Position numbers and translations under genes: made by a program | Shown: positions 37,934-50,499 of the stretch, in pieces | Layout: each line of letters begins with the position of its first letter | Numbering within the stretch: position 1 is the first letter of the stretch | DNA from: Edolisoma coerulescens | Taxonomy: Eukaryota > Chordata > Aves > Passeriformes > Campephagidae | Assembly (NCBI GenBank): GCA_013397115.1 | Contig: VWZW01002332.1 | Coordinates: forward strand, 1,169,690-1,233,689 | Direction of reading: 5' to 3' | DNA: 64,000 bases | The notes under the pieces: model-generated | The model's input: the letters and a program-made list of their open reading frames with translations, nothing else | Database searches by the model: none | What the model was told of the DNA's origin: nothing

Positions 37934-40900
37934 CTTACACCCAGAAAAGGTAAAAAAATAAATTAAAAAACATGAAAACCAAGACGAAGAATGGCTCCAT
38001 TACTAACTGCTTGAAAGAAAGGTCTTGTTAGCAGTTTAATTATTACATTACAAAAATTAAAGATGAGATTATACACATAAACAATTTTCTGACTTTTTTG
38101 TTCCTATGCTAGTTTTTTAATTGTAATGAATGTGCTATTATTTTGGATGTTTAATCTGTTACTGCTGTCGACAAAAAACCCAAAACTTGGAGACTATCAA
38201 AGCTGAATGCTAACCACCAAAAATAAGGGGGTTTATTAATTAAAAATACCCAAATGATTAATGTGAAGTACTATCTTATTTTAGAAGTCAATAGATTCAT
38301 GCATCTCTGCAAAGATTTCAAAGCACAGAACTGAAGACAAACCTGAAAGTTTACACAAAACTTGTTCTCAACTTTTGTGAAAACATCTTCATCAAAATAC
38401 TTTGTAGCAAGTCTAGCCTGGTACTTCTAATAGCAATGATATTATTTTGTAGCATGACATGTCATTAAAGAAACAGTTAAAAATGTGACATGCCAAGTAA
38501 ACAAAGACATTAAGACAACCTTTCCTAAACTCCCACAGAAGTAAACAGAACAAATCACACAGGACATACACAAAACGGTAGGGGTTTTTTGCAGCACTTC
38601 GATACCACTTTTCTCTTTGTGATTTTGGTATACTGAGTATATATTATTGCATATACTTATTAGGAGACTAATTTTCAACTGAAATGACTGCAAAAATAGC
38701 ATTAAAAAGTTTTTAGTCTAGACTGAATTCATTGCACATTAACCTCATGATCCAGTAACTCGGACTGATTTTAAAAGGTTGCATCCCAATCCAGATGAAT
38801 TAGGTATAACTACAACAGGAAGATTAAATTTTGCTCCCCCGCCTGCTACGGTGTTCAGATCAGCATTCCAACCTGACTGCAGATAATAACCTCAGCAATG
38901 AAAACAGAAGATAATTTCCATCAAAAAAACCCCCTTTTTCAATGTATTGAATTTTTTTCTTGTTAATTGAAGTATTACTACTATCTTGAATGGAAATTAT
39001 TTCGATGTCGTTCAACATCTGATATCTTGTACCAGCTCTTAAATGACATAAACATTGAAATTTAATCTTTTAGATCTGAATGGACTTGTTTCTACATCTA
39101 CTTTAAACCTCCCTTTCTATTACTTTCCAGTAGCATCTCTTCCTAATTATTCTCTATGAAAAGCAATAGCAGCCTTCAGGGTTAGCAGCTTAAATGATGT
39201 TCTTACTCACGCTTTTAGACACTGCAAAGTACAAGTAACAGTAAGTCCTTGTAGGGTGTTAATACCGTGAAATCTTTGTCAAACTAACACTCCTGGCTTT
39301 CTTGGTCTGAAATTGATGCTACCAAACACGTTCTTCCAAGAAGCATAACAAGTCAGTTCACTAAATGACAGCTTGGCTGTGACACAATCTTTGGATTGTG
39401 GTTCCATGGTAATTACGAAACAACTATGGTGTGTGTTGCCCCTGCAGAAGGAATTTCCATTATCTCTTTCTGCCTCTAGGCACACACTCCTGTGATTCTG
39501 GCATTAGTGCCTGCACTCCTGTGTGGTGAGTCATGTCAGGGATCACCACCACCTGCTAATGAATGGGGTACTTCTCAGGCATATAAACTCCTTATCTGTT
39601 AGTGCAGCCAGAGTGTGTTTGGTCCAGCTTAGCTAAAGTCATGGGGATGCACGACCAGGATAGTCAACACTTTTGGCAGAGTTCTGCAGTTACCTTTGCT
39701 TAAAGTGAACATGAAAGTACATGCTTACACATCATTATAGACAACAAAGTTGTTTACATTTTACTGATCTAAAAGCTAATTTATTTCTCAATAAATAGTT
39801 GTAGCTATGATTCAGTGCATCAGTCACCTTTTATATCTCTTTATTTATAACATCTCTAGTATGACCCTGATGAGATGTTCTAAAACCAAGAGAGGAATAT
39901 GTTGTCAGCACTCAGTGTATGTTTTTGAGCTGACAATAAGAAGCTGTCCCTGGATTATAATCAGGGTTCATGAATCTTAACACTATTCTCGAAGAAAGTA
40001 CTTCAAGTCTTCTTCACAAGATGTCAGCAGTGGTCCAAATGTGGGGTGATACTCCAAGACATGACATTACTGCATAAGGCCATCTCACTCTGTGTTTCTT
40101 CTGAATGTAATCATAAAATGTATCAGACTAGGCTGAGACAACAATACGGTCAGAAGTTCTTTCAACATCATCACTTCTAAGCATTTCAATTTGTACAGCA
40201 CAACCAATACAAATGGGAGAGGAGATAATTCATCACTCAACAACCTCACAGTGATTTACAATCATCTGGAAGAGAAAAGGTCAGGAGCTATAGGGTCAGC
40301 TCCACTGAGTATCTTCTATAAAGAACTTCACTGGGAGGATCTTGCATGTCTATAGATTTTAAAATGAGGTGTCTAAATCTTCTGCAAATCCTTAAACAGT
40401 ATGTGTTACAAAACACCTGTTTGACTTTCAACTTGCTTCACAGCAGTTCTTTTAGTATTTTAAGAAAAAAGTAACTAAGAAAAATGTATTAAGGAAAAAT
40501 AATTATAGGGATTAAATTACGTTTTACTGGTCCTGGCAACCTCCCATGTACTATAACCAAAGAATATAAAATTACAAGTCTGACAATATTAATTCGCAGA
40601 GCTGGAAAACTGACAAAGACTGAAATGATGATTATCTAAATTAAATAGCATAGTGAAGGAAAATCCAAGCCAAAAAGCCCCTTCCCTTGCCCAGCAGAAA
40701 AGAGCAGTCTCACATAATTTTTCCTTGATATTGAAATTCCTTCTTGGTCAATATTTTTTTACTATTTTCTAGCAACAAATGTATTTTTCTAACAAGAAAT
40801 GCACTTTAAAAAATAATTTTTATCCAAAGGTGTAAAAAATGAGCATTTAGATTATATGCAAACTATTTGTGAAAACCACCCAAAAAAAATCACACTCAGT

Positions 40901-41223
40901 TCCATTTAGTAAACATTAACTTGTGTCCTATTCAGATGAAGTGAAGTAAATCTTCTGACAACATAATTAGTACTTATTATTTTTCTCTTAGATAATTAAA
41001 ATACTATTTGAACTGCTTTTGCTTGACCGTGTACATAGCATAGCTAGGGTTCCCACAAAACCCTTCCCAAAGCGACTGAACTTTGATATAGTCACAGGAC
41101 TCTGCTGTTAATTTTCAAACAGAAAAAGTAATGAATGAAATCTTGGCCTCAATGGAGTCACATTCCCATTGGCACACAAAAGTTCAAAATGTTATTCATA
41201 TAATACAAGAGCATTCTACTTAC
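37934..41223 (-). other. PGR: PGR intron 5
   Basis: Intron of 3,290 bases with donor GTAAGT at 41223-41218. AT-rich; no repeat family or gene recognised. Confidence 0.85.
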
Positions 41224-41368
41224 TCATTTAGAATCAGATCTGGTGCAAAATACAACATCTGACCACTGACATGTTTGTATGATCTCCACCCCATTGCAAA
41301 AACCATTAGACTCATCCAGGAATACTGGATGAGGGTTATCTGATCATCAATATGCAAATTCCGAAAAC
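41224..41368 (-). CDS. PGR: PGR exon 5: ligand-binding domain
   Basis: Exon of 145 bases (2 + 47 codons + 2), with acceptor AG at 41370-41369. It encodes FRNLHIDDQITLIQYSWMSL and MVFAMGWRSYKHVSGQMLYF and ends APDLILN plus the start of a Glu codon. The nuclear-receptor signature (DDQITLIQYSW) is complete. The Trp and Met of SWMSLM and the Arg of GWRSY correspond to human Trp755, Met759 and Arg766. Arg766 binds the steroid 3-keto group (known). Confidence 0.98.
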
Positions 41369-42764
41369 CTGGAAACGAAATTAGAAGAGGAAATATTTCA
41401 TAATGTTCATTTAGACAGCAGCTAAGTAGGTGTTTTGAGATTACAAATCTGAGCTATCAAACTGAGAACACCTAGAAAAACAAGCAGTTTGGGGGATGTA
41501 GCTCTCAGATATTTAGGTAATAACTGCCTATCTCACTTTGATAGCTAACCTCTTGTCTTTTTGTTCTGATCCAGTGTTTTGAAATGTTCAAACCAAAATT
41601 ATTTTTAGCAAAAATGACTGTTTCAGAGAACAGGAATGTATCTCATTTTCCTTTGGTAAAAATAAGACAGTTTGTAACATGATCACTGTAACCAACTCTT
41701 ATTTAATGTCAATAGCTTGAACATCACTGTTCTTAACATGAGATGCAGCTATCATACAAAAACATCCTTAGATGAATACCTTTCTTGCATTCAGCTAAAG
41801 AGAACTATATTCAGTTGTGTGCTTGTGTCTGATAACTTTTGCTGTTTGATAACTTTAAAGATTTCCACAAATTATCTGAGTCAAGCTAGCAGCTTCCTGA
41901 CACTGAAAGCAGCGCTCTGGTTCTTCATCATGAGGTCCTGTTACCTCCTTCAAGCAAGCTTTGGCACTCATGCTACTCCTCAGTGAACTGGTTCAGTTCA
42001 TGAAGACATCAGAAAACTACAAAGGGTTAAAAGAAAAGGTTTCTTTTCTTCTCATTTAGTGAGATGAATCAATTCACCCAAGAAGTCTGGTAAGAGCCAA
42101 CCGCAATGGGAAGAACAGTGATAGAGACTATTGCTTCCTGCAGCAGCAAAGCATCACATTGAGCTCACATGAAACTGTATTGTCCAGGCTTTCTGCTCAG
42201 TATATTGATTTCTATATATCCCAGGATGACCATGGTCATCCCTATCACCATACAGCACACATACATATATAACATGGATTTCTGTTTTTAATCTAGTCGT
42301 GGATCTTCATAAATTCAGTTACTTCTCATTACCAGTCTGGTTGTGAGCTGCTTGGTCCTAATTGGCACTATCTGTTAAAATTTTTCTTTGTTGCTTTCAA
42401 GACCTTGTTTTAGTAATAATAAGAATAAATCAGAAGGAGAAATACAACCTTTTTTTTATCAAATGAATAAATAATAGAGTAAGAGGGGTTGGGGTAGAAA
42501 GGCTGCTATAACAATCACATACAGAAACTCACTGATCTCCTGTGGTTTCCTGGAGTAAATCTAAATATTTGGATGGATTCCTTCAAATGTGCCTCCCTAT
42601 TAAAATGTATTTGATTAGTTATATTATCTGAGAAGTGGAAGCTTAATAACTTTGGAATTTGTACAGAATTAATTAACAGGCAGTCAATAATATTCTCTTT
42701 AGACTGCTCCTCCCATGAAACATTTGCTTAACTACAATTCACTACATATGAGAAATAATATTAC
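41369..42764 (-). other. PGR: PGR intron 4
   Basis: Intron of 1,396 bases with donor GTAATA at 42764-42759. Nothing else recognised. Confidence 0.87.
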
Positions 42765-43067
42765 CTGGTAGCAATTTAGACCACTTGACAACACAAAGAA
42801 GCTGCCTCTCACAAAGATGGTTCAGACTGGTCAGCAAGGAACTTGGTGTTTCAGGTTTGGTATTGTCATAACCAGCATAGACAACTTCTGGCTCAATGCC
42901 TCGTAAAACACTTATCATTGGGGGAACAAACTGTATTTCTTGATTTGGAGAAAAGGACAGCCTTTGGGTTAGAGACTGGCTTTCATCCTGAAGGGTTGCT
43001 GGCTGCTGGAGTGCAACATCTAACGTTCTCACAACCTTAATTTTGTTAAACTTTTTCAATTTTCGAC
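42765..43067 (-). CDS. PGR: PGR exon 4: hinge and start of ligand-binding domain
   Basis: Exon of 303 bases (2 + 100 codons + 1), with acceptor AG at 43069-43068 and donor at 42764. It begins with the basic hinge RKLKKFNKIKVVR, part of the nuclear localisation signal, and runs through QEIQFVPPMISVLRGIEPE to the helix 3 segment SLLTSLNHLCERQLLCVVKW. The Asn and Gln equivalent to human Asn719 and Gln725 are kept. Human Gly722 is replaced by Cys (codon at 42813-42811), the substitution reported for chicken receptor to prevent high-affinity mifepristone binding. The exon is one codon shorter than in human, in the LDVALQQP segment. Confidence 0.98.
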
Positions 43068-46000
43068 CTGAAAAAGAAAATTGTTGATCTGTTAAAAAGA
43101 ATTAACCAGTAACATCAGTATTTTCCGCTAGTGTTGGATTACACTTTTATTCTATACAAGGAAACTAGAACTGTCTTCAGAATAAATTTTCTATTTTTTG
43201 ACTATTTATGTAATTGAGAAATAATCACGGAAAATTCTTAAGAGCTTCTCCCTCTGTATCCTACTCCCTTCACTAAGGGATGAACAGCACCCACTCATTA
43301 AAATTATTGCCATGAATTCTAGGTTACAGTAACCTCATAAAGTGTTTTCTGGTTCAATTCCCACTGTTCTGTCATATGCCAACAGCTGAGCCAGCTGGCT
43401 CTACAATTCAGTTTCTATTTAATGTCAATTAAGGATACTGTTTCCTTTACTCCCTAATACCCAAAACCAAAAATGTTAGTAATTAATTACTACACACAGA
43501 AACTCCTTTCCTCCAGTTCCCTAAGGGCATTTCAGTCTCATGGCTGAATCCTATTTTGATGGTCAGGGGATGAGTGAAGTCAACACTTAGAAAACACTTC
43601 ACTTTCTAAAGCATAATTTCCCTTTTTCAGTATTTGTTATTTCCATACTGCAGTGGTATGCACAACACTAACTAAAATTAATAGCTGAACTGCTTTCCCA
43701 AAATAAGCACAGTACATGTGGTATGGCTATGGAAATATACAGCTTTAGGTAGCAACTCTTCAAATTTCTTTCATGGGAACAGTCTGGCAGTGCACCCTAT
43801 AGACCCAGACAACCAAACCTTCAAAGACAATAACCCTCAGTGACATATTACTGTATTACCAGTTTCAATAAAAAGGCAAATCCATGCAGAGGTGACTACA
43901 GGGAACACATTTGCATTAAGCAGATCCTCAAAGGTGATGAAAACCCTGCTAGATCATTAGTTCTGCCAAACAAGCTTGGCTTAGGGAAAAAAAAGGTCAA
44001 AAAATGCTATAAAGATACTGATACTTATGGTCTGATTTACATGACAGTGGGACGGAAAGAGACATAAGGGTGATGGCAAAAACAGAAACACTCATCATGC
44101 AGTGAGATCAAGGGTCATATTCCCACTAACTTCACCACAGGTTTAATTAGTTTACTACCAAGTGCCCCAACAATCATATGCTCATTTTATCACTTGTGGT
44201 AAGAATAAAAGTATTTCTGATTAGAGACTTCTTAGAAAAGAAACAAACACAAAGTTACATCTTATGTTACAGCTGAACCAAGGAAAAAAACCAAAGCAAA
44301 ACAAAAAACCACAAAAGAATAGACAATTTATTATGCTGAAAGACCTAGAGACAATTTTTATCATAAAAACACCTATACATAGTCATAGACATGCTGGGAA
44401 TTTCCCACTAAGTATTGTGTAGGCATGAAGGAAAACAGAAGGAACAATGCATTTGATAGTTCATAAATAATGATTTCAGGTATTTTCAGAAATAATGGCT
44501 TCAGATACTTTTACAGTTCAGAGAACAAGTAAAGAAAGAAACCAAACAGAATGCTTATCACATGGAAATGTTAGTAGTTAATAAGTACCCATGTTTCCAA
44601 GTGACCAAGTGTATCAGAATTAATGTCACACTGGTTTGCAGAATTGCTTATGTGTTTATTGCTAATTATGTTGCTTAACAGCCACCAGTAGAACAAGTCC
44701 ACTTGTTACCTATCTACTGGAGAGGTGACTATTAATAACTCACAGCAAACTTTCCCATCTACAACAAGGAGACCCTGTCAAATTAATAAAAACTCTTAAG
44801 GACATAAGGAAAACAACAGAGATTTGACAATAGCTTTGTTTTTCATTTGCTGTTTACAAAATACCCAGGTAAGTTTGTGCTGTAAGATAAATAAACGTCT
44901 CCACTTAGTCCCAAAATGGGTAAATAATACTAATCCACTCTGACAACTACTTTTCTTAATACTACAACCTGCCTGTGCATATTTAGACAGCACACACTTT
45001 TTTTGTAACATTTTCATTATTTCATTTTAAGATAGCCAACCACTCAAGCAGTTTCTTAGTACTCACTGTTCCCCTACCCTTGATTACTATGAATAGCATG
45101 TTTATAGTGTTTGTGTTCTACATGTAACTAGAAAACATAAAAAAATAAAATCTATTCAATCTCACTATCAAATATATCATGATTTTCTCCTTACTACCTA
45201 ATTCTGCATTTTAATATTTTTTAAACTAGGTATATAGAATCATACTGATAATCAGACATTACTGATGGTAGACATTTCATGTTGAAAGGGCTGGGTTTCT
45301 AGTAGAAGTCTAACATCTCACTACCCTTCTCCTTGCCCTGTAATGAGGTGAAAAGCATTGATGATGTATTATTCTTGACAGAACACTATGGCCCTTACTT
45401 TAAGGTCACTATGCTCTTGTGTTTTGTGTAGAAAAAAAAGCTGCATACACCTTAGGGGGGTGTCTACAAACTAAAGGAACAAAACAGCAAAGCAGAAGTA
45501 ACACATCTCGGTTTTAATAAACCCTGTGATCCTACCTCAGAAAATATTACCCAGAAAATTAATTCACCTTTTCCTACATGTAATCACTGCACTGCGGACT
45601 GAAAGCTGACTGAAATAATGAAGAACACAATAATATAGCAATACAGCTGAACAAGGAATCTGTGATAATTAGCCTGTGAAAATTACAGATTCACTCATAA
45701 TAAATATAAGAGTTGAGTACTTCTTTATTCCAGGACCTGATCCAGCTACTTGCTGTCCTATTAGGTTTAAGATTAGAAAGGGGATAGATTAATGTCTCAA
45801 GTTATGAAGGTATAAAACCCAAAGACAATTAACACTTTCACAGAGAATGACAAATATGGTACTATGAAATGCATGTTTTTATTGATATTTTCCTTCTATA
45901 GATTAAGAAAGAAGAAACAGTCCATATAGGGAAATAAATTACTGAAGCTATTTGTTGCTATTCTATAATTTACTTTCAACTGACTTACAATTCCTTTTAA

Positions 46001-46480
46001 AACATTTCAGGGGTTTGAAATTGCTTTGAATTTAGGATTGAAAAATGGAACTGTTGTCCATGTAATAAAATATTACACTCTTTATCTATATGGTTGTCAC
46101 TCAGTGACATTCAATGGAAGACAGGTGTACTTATCTAAGAAAAAGTTTAATTTAATTAATATAATAATTTTTGGAATCTTATCATTAATATCCTGTAAAA
46201 TCTTAGCGTTTCTCATGTTAATTAAGCAAAATATCAGATCTTCATTTAACTCGAGGCCAGCATCAAGAAACTAAGTATCAGGGGTAAAAGAACAAAAATA
46301 TGTCTATGTAAGTTCTAAATGGCAGAAATCACAAAATGCACAAAAAATCTTTACCTATACAGGCCGTAAACACAAGAAGAGATTTAAAGTGTTGCTGATT
46401 CTCATTCATTTAAAATACTCAAGGATGTCTCTAAGTATGTAATTTTTCCCAAGATTTGGAAATTTGCTTTTGCCCTTTTA

Positions 46481-46858
46481 TCACAGAATCACAGAATACC
46501 AGGATGGGAAGGATCTCAAGGACTATCCAGTCCAGCCTTCCTCGACAAAAGCACAGTCTAGACAACATGACCCAGCACCTTGTCCATCTGAATCTTAAAA
46601 GTGTTCAACAGTGGAGAGTTCCCCACTTCTCTTGGGAGATAATGCCAATGGCTAATTTTTCTCATTGTGAAATATTTTCCTCTTGTGTCTCATCAGAATC
46701 TCCCCAGGAGTAACTTGTACTCATTATCCCTTGCCTTTTCCACGTGACTGCTCGTAAAAACGGAGTTTCCATCTTCTTTGCAGTCACCCTTTAAATAGTG
46801 GAACACGGTGATAAGGTGTCCCACAGGCCTTCTTTTCTCAAGGCTGACAAACTCAGTT
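46481..46858 (-). mobile_element. Older CR1 LINE, left part (interrupted)
   Basis: CR1 in minus orientation, beginning on the + strand with 'tcacagaatcacagaatacc' and continuing through the CR1 3' untranslated and C-terminal coding region to 'aaggctgacaaactcagttc'. Its matching continuation is found after about 47503, so a younger CR1 has split it. Confidence 0.85.
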
Positions 46859-47502
46859 CACAGAATCAGAGAATCACAGAATCATTTAGGTTGGAAAAGA
46901 CCTGCAAGACCACGGAGTCCAAACTTTGATGCATCACCACCTTCTCAACTAGAGCATTAAGCGTCACATCCAGCCTTTCTTTAAACACCTCCAGGGATAG
47001 TGACTACCACCTCTCTGGGCAGCCCATTCCAAAGTTTAACAGCCCTATCTGTGATGAATTTCCTCCTGAAGTCCAAGCTGAAATTCCCTTGGCACAGTTT
47101 GAGGCTATGTCCTCTCATCCTGTCACACATCCCCTGGGAGAAGATGCCGATCCCTATCTTGCTACAACCTCCTTTCAGGGAGTTGTAGAGAGTAAGATGG
47201 TCCCTCCTGAACCTCCTTTTCTCCAGGCTAAACAACCCTGGCTCCCTCAGCTGCTCCTTATAGAATTTATGTTCAAGATCCTTCCCTGGCTCTGTTGCCC
47301 TTCTCTGGACATGCTCCAGCACCTCAATGTCCTTCTTGAAGTGAGGGGCCCAGAACTGGACATGGGACTTGAGATGTGGCCTCACCAGCGCCGAGTACAG
47401 AGGGACAATCTATCACTGCCCTTATCCCAGTTGCAATGCTGTTCTTGATACAAACCAGGATGCCATTGGCCTTCTTGGCCACCTGGGCACACTGCTGGCT
47501 CT
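46859..47502 (-). mobile_element. Younger CR1 LINE inserted in the older copy
   Basis: A second CR1 in minus orientation starts with repeated 'cacagaatcagagaatcac' units and 'ttaggttggaaaagacctgc'. On the minus strand it keeps an uninterrupted reverse-transcriptase C-terminal frame at about 46981-47385, with segments such as LEHVQRRATEPGKDLEHK and EPGLFSLEKRRFRRDHL. The element is 5'-truncated near 47500, so it cannot move by itself. Confidence 0.87.
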
Positions 47503-47575
47503 CATTTAGCCTTTCCTCATATGGCAGGCTTCCCAGCCCTTTGATCACTTTGGAAAATTATCCAAGCCCTGCAGC
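47503..47575 (-). mobile_element. Older CR1 LINE, right part (interrupted)
   Basis: The sequence 'agcctttcctcatatggcag' followed by 'tcccagccctttgatcac' is the CR1 stretch that should follow directly on the left part ending near 46858. Right border approximate. Confidence 0.7.
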
Positions 47576-48824
47576 ACCCCATATATGAATCATACTGTGT
47601 TGATCAGCACATCAAGTCATGGGTAGGAAACATTGCTCATGACATACAACAAAGGAATAATAAGAAATGGCAGACGAGCGAAAGGAAGAAGGGTAGCAAT
47701 AACCATAGAAAGATTGTTATGATTAACAGTCTACCTTGAGATCTTATTTGTAGTTTGAATTTTAAATCCTCATTTACTAATAGTATAATTTCACTTCAGT
47801 TTTCTTCATTTTTTGGTCTACATTTGTTTTTTCTTCTTCTTTCAGTATTAAGCACTCTATTTCATCCTGCATAAAACAATTAGCTTCCTAATCCCCCCTA
47901 GAACTCTTGACATCACTAAGAGCACCTGAAATACTACACTTAACCTGAGGCAGCTGACAAAAAAAAATAGAGATGCTACAGTCACAGCTCCACTCAATAT
48001 TTCCTTTTTTCCATTGCCCAGCTGTTCTCTTCTACTTTCTCTTTGCTGCCAGATTATTTCTTTCCAGAAGATGGTGTAGGTGGGGATATCAGGGCAGAGA
48101 TCTGATGAGATGCCACGTCCCTCTAAGAACTAGAGAAACTAGACTGCATAGGCTTCTCAAAAAATGGGAGACAGCTTTGATTCTGTATACTTAGGAGAAG
48201 ACTAAGCAAGACAACAAACTAGCTAGATAAAACAATCTAGCATTAAGTACAAAGAAAATATTTACGCTTGCTTTGTAACAGCTGAGAAAAAAAGGTGATC
48301 AAAAAAGGTGATGAGAAAGATGAAGATTTTACTCTCTTCATACCTGATAGTAACAAAATAAAAGTCAGAGTACCTTTATCCTCAGGTTTTGTAGGAGGAC
48401 ATAACATCTTGGTAAGAGGATACACTAATGAGGACATACCATCTCAACAATATTGCTGGTAAAAGTGTCCAACCTTTTCTGTTTCTAGTACCTACACCCA
48501 TATATATTAAAAAAACTTAGGAAAACTAGCATCCATAAATGCACACAAAATGTAGAATGAAGTCAAGCCTGCTGGTGAATTTTGCTATGTAGCATCACTG
48601 TGCAGAACAATGTTGAAGCAAAAGGCTAGACAATGATATTGGGTCATCTTACATTCTTCTGCTTGTTGAAACTGCTGCCTGTGATGTTGAAACATGTGGG
48701 GTTTAGTTATTGGTGTTATGCAGGGTATCATAAATGAAACTTCAGGTTAGATCACCATCAAGCTCTCAGCTGTGCAAAATTCACAGCCAGGAATGAAGTT
48801 TTAGCTGTATAAACTTATGGCCAT

Positions 48825-48980
48825 TAGAATCATAGAATGGTTTGGATTGGAAGGGATCTAAAGACCATCTAGTCTAAGCCTCCTGCCTTAGGCAGGTATA
48901 TATCTTAGAGATCAAGTTGATCAAACCTTGCATGTTCTCCCAAATTTTCAAAGGCAGGCACTACATCTGCCAACTCCTCT
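48825..48980 (-). mobile_element. CR1 LINE fragment, minus orientation
   Basis: The + strand shows the reversed CR1 end 'atcatagaatggtttggatt' and 'ggaagggatctaaagaccat', then a degraded stretch up to about 48980. No coding frame remains. Confidence 0.8.
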
Positions 48981-50382
48981 TTTCCTGAGTCTTCATTCTT
49001 ACTCTGTATTTTCCACAGCCTACTCCGGACCTCTGCTTCCTTGGCTTTCTCCTCTTCCAAAGTTGGGCAAACAATGCTTTAGGTTCTGCCTTTGTAGTAA
49101 TACTGTTTCTCTACTGCACTGCTACTCCAGCTTTAAAACACCACTTCAATCTGAGAAGGATCCAAAGGGCATGTTCTCCTTTTGTCCCTCTCCCCTCAGC
49201 CCCGTGGCACCAACGTGCTTTTCATCTCCATTTTTTTTTTTTTGACTGACCATGAAAGACACAATGGCCATGTGTGCAGAGTACTCCAGCTCCATGGAGC
49301 TTGCATTCAGCTTACAGGAGCTGGAAACACAGAGCTGTGCAATCAAACTATCAGTCTGAAGACTATATACATGTTTTAAACTAGGAATGAATGCTGATCA
49401 GCAAGATAATGAAATTATGTACAATATATAGTGCCAGCTCTTCCTTCAGGGATAAAAAACAGTACTTAAATGTGGGGGAGGGAATGTAGGGGAGAGGGGG
49501 AAGAGATGCAGACAGATAGACAAAGGGCTTTGATGTGCTAAAATAGATTATATTGGAAATAAAGAAGGTTTGTGTCCTTTCCTTTTTTATTTTTTTTAGC
49601 TCCCTTTAGGAACATATTCTTTCTATCATTTTTATATAGCCATTTTCTTATAGTCTTAGCCACGTATTTTCAAGCTTTGTGCTGATCCAAAATATGAAAA
49701 AAAATACTGTAAAAATAAGCATTCCTGCCTGTTAGCACAGCAAAACTTGCTGTGTGACTACCTAATCATACACCATTTTCTCCCTGTAGGTTTTCAAAGG
49801 CACAGTGCTCAATTTCATTTCATGATATGCAAAAAAATCCCCAAATCTGTCACAGAAAGAACTAACACAAAGATGGGATTTCCCAGCCTCTGGTATGCAA
49901 CTACTATCTGCAGTATTGCTGCAACCACTGCCTGGCCCTCTCTGGTGGAACAGAAGGGTACAATTTTGTTCGCATGGACTCAAAGCATTGATGGAGGGCA
50001 TAACAGAAAAGAGAAGGGGACAGTACTGATTCCTGATTTTAGTGTCAATTTCAATCTGCTTCTTTATTTTTTACCTAAATCAAATTATCTGATCCAAAAT
50101 TATCAATAAATGCACACCAAAGATATGATTCCTTTCCCCTCAAGAAAATGGATGTAAGGGTACACAGAGATTCCTACAGAAAGGTATTTTTGTTTCAGGG
50201 TTTCCAGACTCACTAAAGAAAAATTCTAAGAAATTATAAAACATTAGGTAATTCTTCCAAACATAACATTTGAATGTGGTTCTTTCCTTTACATTATCAA
50301 AGTAATGTTGTTTAACCTTGACAGATTGAAGGTAGTGTACTTGACTGCCTATTTTTATAAATCCACTTGAAAAACAGCTCAC

Positions 50383-50499
50383 CTCCCAGGACCATACCAG
50401 CTTGACAGCACTTCCTCAAGCGACACGCTGGGCAGTTCTTCCTACGGATTTTATCGACTATGCAGTCATTTCTTCCAGCACACAAATAGTTGTGCTGCC
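50383..50499 (-). CDS. PGR: PGR exon 3: second zinc finger
   Basis: Exon of 117 bases (2 + 38 codons + 1), the standard length for this exon, with acceptor AG at 50501-50500. It encodes QHNYLCAGRNDCIVDKIRRK and NCPACRLRKCCQAGMVLG. The four zinc-binding cysteines of the second finger and the D-box (AGRND) used for dimer contacts are present. The basic stretch after the finger is part of the DNA-binding and nuclear-import surface. Confidence 0.98.

Larger units (their letters stand above)
43068..50382 (-). other. PGR: PGR intron 3
   Basis: Intron of 7,315 bases with donor GTGAGC at 50382-50377. It contains the nested CR1 pair at about 46481-47575, a further CR1 fragment at about 48825-48980, and simple A/T-rich runs. 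An open frame on the opposite strand (49747-50109) shows no recognised family. Confidence 0.85.

Noticed and set aside
46981..47385. 134-codon minus-strand frame as a possible gene
   Set aside because: Its segments are the CR1 reverse-transcriptase C-terminus; it belongs to the inner nested CR1.
49747..50109. 120-codon + strand frame near PGR exon 3
   Set aside because: Antisense intronic sequence with no recognised family and no splice or regulatory support.
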